Shown: in pieces, positions 7,473 to 12,324 of the stretch
Layout of the letters: each line of letters starts with the position of its first letter
How positions within the stretch are numbered: the first letter of the stretch is position 1
Source of the DNA: JBDSEG01 sp039920165
Lineage (GTDB): Bacteria; Pseudomonadota; Gammaproteobacteria; Burkholderiales; Burkholderiaceae_C
Reading direction: 5' to 3'
Assembly: GCA_039920165.1 (NCBI GenBank)
Contig: JBDSEG010000207.1
Coordinates: forward strand, 1 to 12,324
DNA: 12,324 bases
Program-made: the position numbers and the translations under genes
Notes under the pieces: model-generated
The model's input: the letters and a program-made list of their open reading frames with translations, nothing else
Told to the model about the DNA's origin: nothing
The model's database searches: none

Positions 7473-7676
7473 TCAGGCCTGCGCAACGCCGAGCAGAACG
7501 ACTCCGACGAGCAGGCACAACAGGCCGAAGAAGCGCAGCTGTCCGTCGCTGAGCAGAAGCACGCGCTGCATCGCGCGCCGCCACGCGGCCGGGTTGAGCA
7601 AGGGCAGCAGCGCCTCGAACACCAGCACCAGCGCAAGCGCCGACAGCGCCAGGTCGAACCATCCGGCCTCGGGCAA
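7473..7676 (-). CDS. DUF2065 small inner-membrane protein (YjeT-like)
   Basis: A 67-residue protein with two hydrophobic segments (about 7-27 and 47-65) separated by a basic stretch containing NPAAWRRAMQR, the characteristic DUF2065 pattern. Its function is unknown. It starts with TTG 4 nt after the hflC stop; GAGGAAG overlaps the end of hflC and sits 7 nt before the TTG, so both the start choice and translational coupling to hflC are well supported. The position directly downstream of hflK-hflC is conserved in many proteobacteria, which hints at (but does not prove) a role with the HflKC membrane complex. Confidence 0.88.
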   Translation of the reverse strand: MPEAGWFDLALSALALVLVFEALLPLLNPAAWRRAMQRVLLLSDGQLRFFGLLCLLVGVVLLGVAQA

Positions 7677-7680
7677 GCGC

Positions 7681-8574
7681 CTACTTCCTCGCCGGCGCTG
7701 GGGCGTTGCCGCTGCCCGAGCGCATCGCCTTGAAGAAGTCGTTGTCGGGGTCGAGCACCATCACGTCCGACTTGCTGCGAAAGCTCGCCCGGTAGGCTTC
7801 GAGGCTGCGATAGAACTGCGCGAACTGCGCGTCGCGTCCGAACGCCTCGGCGAACAGGGCCGAGGCCTTCGCATCGCCTTCTCCCTTGACCTTTTGCGCA
7901 TCGCGGTAGGCCTCGGCGACGATGATCTCTCGCTGCTTGTCGGCGTCGGCGCGGATCTTCTCGCCCTCGGCGCCGCCGGTCGAGCGCAACTGGTTCGCGA
8001 CCTGCAGCCGCTCCGATTTCATCCGGCTGTAGATCGACTCGGTGATGTTGGCCACGAAGTCGACCCGCTTGATGCGAACGTCGAGAATCTCGATGCCGAA
8101 CGACTTCGCGTCGTCGGTGAGGCGGTTGCGCACGTCCTGCATCACCTTGTCGCGCTCGGTCGACAGCACGCCGCCGACGGTGCGCTTGGTCACCTCTTCG
8201 TTGAACGCGGCGTGCACGATCGGGGAGAGTCGCGTCTCGAGGTTGCGCATATCGGTGCCGTTGTTGCGGATGAACTGGCGCGGCTCGGTAACGCGCCACT
8301 TGATGAGCCAGTCGATCACGAGGCTCTTCTTCTCGGCGGTGAAGATGGGCCGTGTCTCGGGGCTGTCGAGCGTCTGGATTCGGCGGTCCAGAAAGACCAC
8401 GTTCTGGAATGGCGGTGGCAGCTTGAACTTGAGGCCGGGCTCCTGCACCACCTCCTTGATTTCTCCCAGCGCATAGATCACGGCGACCTGGCGCTGGTCG
8501 ACCACGAAGAGCATCGACGATGCGAGCATGAGGGCGAGCAGAAAGCCGCCGACGATCAATCCGAGACGATTCAT
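7681..8574 (-). CDS. hflC: HflC, SPFH-domain modulator of FtsH protease
   Basis: A 297-residue SPFH/band-7 protein. It has an N-terminal signal-anchor helix (about 5-24), followed by the conserved VVDQRQVAVIYALGEI, an SPFH domain to about 190 (GLKFKLPPPFQNVVFLDRRIQTLD), a charged coiled coil (about 190-250; GEKIRADADKQREIIVAEAYRDAQKVKGEGDA region) and a short Ala/Pro/Lys tail. HflC alternates with HflK in a large periplasmic-side cage in the inner membrane that surrounds FtsH and limits its access to substrates. The ATG at 8574 has AAGGA 7 nt upstream and lies 21 nt after the hflK stop. Length and domains are normal. Confidence 0.97.
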   Translation of the reverse strand: MNRLGLIVGGFLLALMLASSMLFVVDQRQVAVIYALGEIKEVVQEPGLKFKLPPPFQNVVFLDRRIQTLDSPETRPIFTAEKKSLVIDWLIKWRVTEPRQFIRNNGTDMRNLETRLSPIVHAAFNEEVTKRTVGGVLSTERDKVMQDVRNRLTDDAKSFGIEILDVRIKRVDFVANITESIYSRMKSERLQVANQLRSTGGAEGEKIRADADKQREIIVAEAYRDAQKVKGEGDAKASALFAEAFGRDAQFAQFYRSLEAYRASFRSKSDVMVLDPDNDFFKAMRSGSGNAPAPARK

Positions 8575-8595
8575 ATGGGTGTCCTTCTCGTCCGC

Positions 8596-9873
8596 TCAGC
8601 GGATGTCGCGCTCGCGCGAACGCTGGCCGTCGCGCGAACGCGGATCCGCGTTCGGCGGACTCACCGTCGTCTCCGGGATCGGGCTCGTTGCCGGCACCAA
8701 CGCGCCGGCAACGGCACCGGCCTGCTGCATCAGCTTGTCCAGCGGCAGGTACAGCAGGTTCGAGTTGCCGCGGCTGTCCATCAGCACCTTGGTCACGTTG
8801 CTATAGACCTGCTGCATGGTCTCAATATAAAGCCGGTCGCGGGTCACGCCAGGCGCCTTCTGGTACTCGGTCAGCACCTGAAGAAAGCGCTGGGTATCGC
8901 CCTGGGCCTGCGCGACGACGCGCGCCTTGTGCGCCTCGGCTTCCTCGCGCAGCCGCGCCGCCGTACCCTGAGCCTTCGGGATCACGTCGCTCGCGTAGGC
9001 CAGGCCTTCCTTCTTGAGCCTGTCCCCGTCCTGCCCGGCCTTCAAGGTGTCCTCGAAGGCCGCCTGGACCTGCTCGGGGGCCTGCACGCTTTGCACGTTG
9101 ACATTCACGACCACAATGCCGGCCTTCAGGCGATCGAGTTGCGCCTGCACCGATTTGACTAGCTCGGATGCGATCGCATCGCGCTGCTCGTAGAAGACCG
9201 AATCGATGCGGCTTTGGCCGACGATCTCGCGCACCGCCGATTCGGCCGCGAGCTTGACCGCCTCTTCCGGGTCGCGGTTCTCGAAAAGGAAGGCGCGCGC
9301 GTCCTTCAACCGGTACTGGACGGTGAAGCGGATGTCGACGATGTTCTCGTCCTGCGTCAGCATCGACGAATCGCGCAGTCCGGTGGCCGGGACCACGACA
9401 TTGCGGCCGACCTCGGTCGAGCGCAGTTGGGTTACGTTGACGGTCTCGTGGGCCTGGAAGGGATAAGGCATGCGCCACTGGAATCCGGCGTCCGCCGTGT
9501 GGCTGTATTTGCCGAACGAGGTGACAACCGCCTGCTGCCCTTCCTGGACGATGAAGAAACCGCTGCCGAGCCAGATCAGCGCGACCACGCCGGCGACCAG
9601 GCCGACGCCGATGCCCGCGCTGCGCATGTCGGGCGGGAAATTGCCGCCGCCCCCGCTGCCGTTGCCGCCCGTCGGGCCGGGCCGCTGGGCGCCCGGCTTG
9701 TTGCCGAACAGCCCGGTCAGCTTGCGGTTGAAATCGCGCCACAGCTCGTCGAGATCGGGTGGACCGTCGTTGCGTCCGCCGGTGGCGAGGATGCGACCGA
9801 GCCCGCGGCGAAACCCGGCGCCCAGGCGCTGCATGCCGGTGCTTGCGGCAGGTCGAGGAAAGGGGTTGGTCAT
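8596..9873 (-). CDS. hflK: HflK, SPFH-domain modulator of FtsH protease
   Basis: A 425-residue partner of HflC. It has a cytoplasmic N-terminal region (1-85) with an LDELWRDFNRKLTGLFG helix and a Gly/Pro-rich linker, a transmembrane helix (about 87-109), then VQEGQQAVVTSFGKYSHT, the start of the SPFH domain (to about 270; MLTQDENIVDIRFTVQYRL is typical). A coiled-coil region (KAQGTAARLREEAEAHKARVVAQAQGD) follows, and an Arg/Asp/Ser-rich tail ends in two near-identical 18-nt units. With HflC it forms the HflKC cage around FtsH. The ATG at 9873 overlaps the hflX stop by 4 nt (ATGA), so translation is probably coupled to hflX; no strong Shine-Dalgarno is visible. Confidence 0.97.
   Translation of the reverse strand: MTNPFPRPAASTGMQRLGAGFRRGLGRILATGGRNDGPPDLDELWRDFNRKLTGLFGNKPGAQRPGPTGGNGSGGGGNFPPDMRSAGIGVGLVAGVVALIWLGSGFFIVQEGQQAVVTSFGKYSHTADAGFQWRMPYPFQAHETVNVTQLRSTEVGRNVVVPATGLRDSSMLTQDENIVDIRFTVQYRLKDARAFLFENRDPEEAVKLAAESAVREIVGQSRIDSVFYEQRDAIASELVKSVQAQLDRLKAGIVVVNVNVQSVQAPEQVQAAFEDTLKAGQDGDRLKKEGLAYASDVIPKAQGTAARLREEAEAHKARVVAQAQGDTQRFLQVLTEYQKAPGVTRDRLYIETMQQVYSNVTKVLMDSRGNSNLLYLPLDKLMQQAGAVAGALVPATSPIPETTVSPPNADPRSRDGQRSRERDIR
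8612..8654. repeat. Direct repeat and 20-bp palindrome in the hflK 3' end
   Basis: The 12-mer TCGCGCGAACGC occurs at 8612-8623 and again at 8630-8641, an 18-nt period, so it is in frame and encodes the repeated RSR(D/E) of the HflK tail. Next to it, 8635-8654 is a perfect 20-bp inverted repeat centred on GGATCC. It lies inside coding sequence about 60 nt before hflC. It could form a hairpin in mRNA or simply reflect local duplication in a GC-rich low-complexity tail. Confidence 0.6.
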
Positions 9874-11159
9874 GCGGCTCGGTACAAGGTGGATGAAGAG
9901 GCGGCCGGCATATCGGCGCCGGGGTCGGTCGGCACGGTCACGGGTTCGATCCCGTCCGTTTCAATAGATGCGGCGAATTCGCCGTCGTTCAAGCAAGCCG
10001 TCAGCGTGCCGGAAGCGGCTTCGGCGAGGATCGCGCGCAGGACGTCGAGCCCGCTGCCGTCGACCGCGCTCACGAAGACGCGCGGCAAGCGCACCCCGGG
10101 CTCGACCTCGAGCGTATCGCGCAGGTCGCGTGGGCGCTGCGTCGTCTCCAGCCGGTCGAGCTTGTTGTAGACCAGGACCTGCGGGATTTCGGCAGCACCG
10201 ATCTCGGCGAGAACGCGCCGCACTTGAGCCATCTGCTCGTCCAGTACCGGGCTCGAGGCGTCGACCACGTGCAGCAGCAGATCCGCTTCGGCGGCTTCCT
10301 GCAGCGTCGCCTCGAAGGCCTCGATCAGCTTGTGCGGCAGGTCGCGGATGAAGCCCACCGTATCGGACAGCGCGACCGGACGCTGCGTGCCTTCGAGATG
10401 GAGCTGGCGCGTGGTCGTATCGAGCGTGGCGAAGAGCTGGTCGGCGGCATATGCGCGTGCATTCACGAGCGCATTGAAAAGCGTCGACTTGCCGGCGTTC
10501 GTATAGCCGACCAGCGAGACGCGCAGGGTCTGGCTGCGCTCGCGCGACCGGCGCTGGGTGCTGCGCTGGCGCTTGACCTTGTCCAGGCGCGCCTTGAGCG
10601 ACTTGATGCGCTCGCCGATCATTCGCCGGTCGAGCTCGATCTGCGCCTCGCCCGGCCCGCCGCGGTTGCCGATGCCGCCGCGCTGGCGCTCGAGGTGGCT
10701 CCAGCGCCGCACGAGACGTGTTGAGAGATATTGCAGCCGCGCCAGCTCGACCTGCAGCTTGCCCTCGTGGCTTTGCGCGCGCTCGCCGAAGATCTCGAGG
10801 ATCAGCATGGTCCGGTCGGCCACCGCCACGCCAAGATGCTTCTCGAGGTTGCGCTGCTGCGCCGCCGACAGCGCCTGGTCGAAAAGCACCGCCTCGGCCT
10901 GGTGACCGAGCACCAGCGCCTTGATCTCGTCGGCCTTGCCCGAACCGATGAACAGCGCTGCATCCGGCGCCTTGCGGCGGGCGATGACACGCGCGACGGG
11001 TTCGTCGCCGGCCGACTCGGCGAGTTGCGCGAGTTCATCGAGCGTCGCGTCGAAACCGGCCTTGCCGCCGATATCGACGCCGACGAGAACGACGCGCGGC
11101 AGCGCGGTGGCGCTGGCGCCGGACGCCGTCGTCGGCGACGCTGCACGCAGCGGGTTCAG
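9870..11159 (-). CDS. hflX: GTPase HflX, probable CTG start
   Basis: A 429-residue ribosome-associated GTPase from CTG 11159; it binds 50S/70S and splits stalled or heat-damaged ribosomes. The order is: N-terminal HflX domain (about 20-110; VVLVGVDIGGKAGFD, then PDAALFIGSGKADEIKAL, then LSAAQQRNLEKHL), a coiled linker with GGIGNRGGPGEAQIELDRR, and a G domain with G1 GYTNAGKST (218-226), G3 DTVGF (266-270) and G4 NKLD (332-335). A low-complexity tail of about 50 residues follows. The first in-frame ATG/GTG/TTG is GTG 10913, which would delete 82 residues, including much of the conserved N-terminal domain. Reading upstream, the family sequence continues to CTG 11159, which overlaps the hfq stop (CTGA) and has GGAG 5 nt before it. 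Further upstream in this frame I see no usual start before a stop. The 3' end overlaps hflK by 4 nt. Confidence 0.9.
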   Translation of the reverse strand: MNPLRAASPTTASGASATALPRVVLVGVDIGGKAGFDATLDELAQLAESAGDEPVARVIARRKAPDAALFIGSGKADEIKALVLGHQAEAVLFDQALSAAQQRNLEKHLGVAVADRTMLILEIFGERAQSHEGKLQVELARLQYLSTRLVRRWSHLERQRGGIGNRGGPGEAQIELDRRMIGERIKSLKARLDKVKRQRSTQRRSRERSQTLRVSLVGYTNAGKSTLFNALVNARAYAADQLFATLDTTTRQLHLEGTQRPVALSDTVGFIRDLPHKLIEAFEATLQEAAEADLLLHVVDASSPVLDEQMAQVRRVLAEIGAAEIPQVLVYNKLDRLETTQRPRDLRDTLEVEPGVRLPRVFVSAVDGSGLDVLRAILAEAASGTLTACLNDGEFAASIETDGIEPVTVPTDPGADMPAASSSTLYRAA

Positions 11160-11398
11160 GCCTGCTCCGGCGTTTCGCTGGCCTGGAAATTCACGGCCCG
11201 GCCGGGCACCACGGTGGAAATCGCGTGCTTGTAGACCATCTGCGTCACGGTATTGCGAAGCAGGACCACATACTGGTCGAAGGACTCGATGTGACCCTGC
11301 AGCTTGATGCCATTGACGAGGTAGATCGAGACCGGAACATGCTCTTTGCGCAAGAGGTTCAGAAACGGGTCTTGTAAGAGTTGCCCTTTGTTGCTCAC
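11156..11398 (-). CDS. hfq: RNA chaperone Hfq
   Basis: An 80-residue Sm-like protein that forms a hexameric ring and pairs small RNAs with mRNAs. The sequence is close to E. coli Hfq: GQLLQDPFLNLLRKEHVPVS, then Sm1 IYLVNGIKLQGHIESFDQYVVLL, and Sm2 with VYKHAISTVVP. The proximal-face residues (Q and D of LQDPF, F of SFDQ, and YKH) are kept. The rim patch reads RKEH rather than E. coli RRER, so it carries fewer arginines. The acidic-tipped C-terminal tail is short (about 12 residues), as in many betaproteobacteria. The start is GTG 11398-11396, with GGAG 6 nt upstream. It follows der after 80 nt in which I see no terminator and no convincing promoter; hflX overlaps its stop by 4 nt. Confidence 0.97.
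   Translation of the reverse strand: MSNKGQLLQDPFLNLLRKEHVPVSIYLVNGIKLQGHIESFDQYVVLLRNTVTQMVYKHAISTVVPGRAVNFQASETPEQA
11160..11168 (-). promoter_or_regulatory. Ribosome binding site that decides the hflX CTG start
   Basis: GGAG at 11165-11168 (read on the - strand) followed by the 5-nt spacer CAGGC and then CTGA, where CTG is the proposed hflX start and TGA the hfq stop. The spacing is near ideal, and the site lies inside the last codons of hfq, so ribosomes ending hfq could re-initiate on hflX. Confidence 0.65.
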
Positions 11399-11478
11399 GA
11401 TATTCTCCGTGATGAAAGTTCAGAAGCGGCGCACGTTAACACAGGGGTTCGCGCACTCGCCGCGCCTCGCCAATGCCC

Positions 11479-12324
11479 TCACAACGTCTTGTCGTCGAAG
11501 GGGTTGCGCGAGGACCGCATCTGGATTCGCAGCGGCGTTCCGGTCAGCTTGAAGTGCTCGCGAAAGCGCCCTTCGAGGAAGCGCTTGTAGCCGTCGGTCA
11601 CGTGTTCGAGCGAATTGCCGTGGATGACGATGATCGGCGGGTTCATGCCACCCTGGTGCGCATAGCGCAGCTTGGGCCGGAAGGCGCCGGCACGCTTGGG
11701 CGCCTGGTGCTCGACGGCGTCCTGCAGCAGCCGCGTGAGGACCGGTGTGGACATCTTCTTCATCGCCGAGGCATGCGCGTCGGCGATCGCCTGCCACACC
11801 GGGCCGAGACCTTGCCGCCGGATGGCGGAGATCTGCAGCACCGCGGCGAACTTCAGGAACGCCAGGCGCTGCTCGATCGAGCGCGCGAGAGTCTGCTTCT
11901 GGTAGTCGTCGACCGCATCCCACTTGTTGACCGCCAGTACGACCGCGCGCCCGCTCTCCAGGATATAGCCGGCGATGTGCGCATCCTGGTCGGTCACGCC
12001 CTGGGTCGCGTCGAGTAGCAGCAGCACCACGTTGGCATCGTTGATCGCCTGCAGCGTCTTGACGACCGAGAACTTCTCGATCGCCTCGAACACCTTGCCG
12101 CGCCGGCGCAGCCCGGCCGTATCGACGAGCTCGAACTTCTGCCCGTTGCGCTCGAACGGCACCGTGATCGCGTCGCGTGTGGTGCCGGGCTGGTCGAAGG
12201 CGACCAGCCGCTCCTCGCCGAGCCAGGTGTTGATGAGTGTCGATTTGCCCACGTTCGGCCGTCCCGCGACCGCCAGGCGGATCGGGTTGTCGGGCGACGG
12301 CTCGTCGATCTCCTCGGGCTCGAA
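11479..12324 (-). CDS. der: Ribosome assembly GTPase Der (EngA), C-terminal part
   Basis: The last 281 codons are visible; the frame is open to the right edge of the window, so the start and first GTPase domain lie outside. Der is an essential tandem-GTPase that assists 50S subunit maturation. Seen here are the acidic linker (EPEEIDEPSPD), then the second G domain with G1 AVAGRPNVGKST, G2 PGTTRD, G3 DTAGLRRRGK, G4 NKWD and a SAIRRQG segment at the G5 position. The KH-like domain contains FRPKLRYAHQGGMNPPIIVIHGN and the terminal GTPLRIQMRSSRNPFDDK. All of these are typical, and nothing is missing in the visible part. Confidence 0.97.
   Translation of the reverse strand, partial: FEPEEIDEPSPDNPIRLAVAGRPNVGKSTLINTWLGEERLVAFDQPGTTRDAITVPFERNGQKFELVDTAGLRRRGKVFEAIEKFSVVKTLQAINDANVVLLLLDATQGVTDQDAHIAGYILESGRAVVLAVNKWDAVDDYQKQTLARSIEQRLAFLKFAAVLQISAIRRQGLGPVWQAIADAHASAMKKMSTPVLTRLLQDAVEHQAPKRAGAFRPKLRYAHQGGMNPPIIVIHGNSLEHVTDGYKRFLEGRFREHFKLTGTPLRIQMRSSRNPFDDKTL

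Noticed and set aside
6232..9162. A 976-codon open frame on the + strand antisense to hisZ, the DUF2065 gene, hflC and part of hflK
   Set aside because: It crosses four well-supported genes, has no recognisable motif and no ribosome binding site; high GC at third positions removes stops from this antisense frame.
9720..9873. Possible fusion or odd domain at the HflK N-terminus
   Set aside because: A helix plus Gly/Pro-rich linker before the membrane segment is normal for HflK.
10911..10913. GTG as the hflX start
   Set aside because: It would remove about 82 residues, half of the conserved N-terminal HflX domain, whose coding sequence is intact upstream.
1..12324. CRISPR arrays, insertion sequences, toxin-antitoxin or phage-defence genes
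   Set aside because: No regularly spaced repeats, transposase motifs or defence domains; almost all the sequence is accounted for by housekeeping genes, and the largest gap between genes is about 80 nt.

Overview
The window is a GC-rich chromosomal segment that looks like a betaproteobacterium of the order Burkholderiales. Two things suggest this. The gene order der-hfq-hflX-hflK-hflC-DUF2065-hisZ-purA-phosphoribosyltransferase-rnr is typical of that group. The sequence variants (HflX GGPGEAQIELDRR, PurA TGRPRRCGWLD, and RNase R without the usual N-terminal helix-turn-helix) resemble the Comamonadaceae / Rubrivivax-Leptothrix side. This placement is inference from remembered family patterns; no search was run. 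I see no mobile elements, CRISPR arrays, rRNA or foreign-looking composition.

Layout. Positions 1-1872 (+ strand) hold the 3' end of a DadA-type D-amino-acid dehydrogenase gene and, 5 nt later, nnr, a complete bifunctional NAD(P)H-hydrate repair enzyme gene. nnr runs convergently into rnr (- strand), and the two coding regions overlap by 13 nt. Upstream of rnr, a complete tRNA-Leu(CAG) gene with its own Rho-independent terminator lies on the + strand at 4159-4283, head-on to the surrounding genes. From 4312 to the right edge everything is on the - strand in tight operon order (transcribed right to left): der (partial), hfq, hflX, hflK, hflC, a DUF2065 membrane protein, hisZ, purA and an uncharacterised phosphoribosyltransferase.

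The - strand cluster combines ribosome and RNA biology (Der, Hfq, HflX, RNase R), inner-membrane protease control (HflK/HflC, partners of FtsH) and nucleotide/histidine metabolism (HisZ, PurA, the phosphoribosyltransferase). Gaps are mostly 4-80 nt, and hfq/hflX and hflX/hflK overlap by 4 nt, which suggests translational coupling.

I found no new defence or mobile system. The points worth a second look concern translation starts. The conserved N-terminus of HflX has no ATG, GTG or TTG in frame; the best start is a CTG overlapping the hfq stop codon (CTGA) behind a good GGAG ribosome binding site. rnr has no conventional start between its cold-shock domain and the antisense strand of the tRNA. 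hfq uses GTG and the DUF2065 gene uses TTG.
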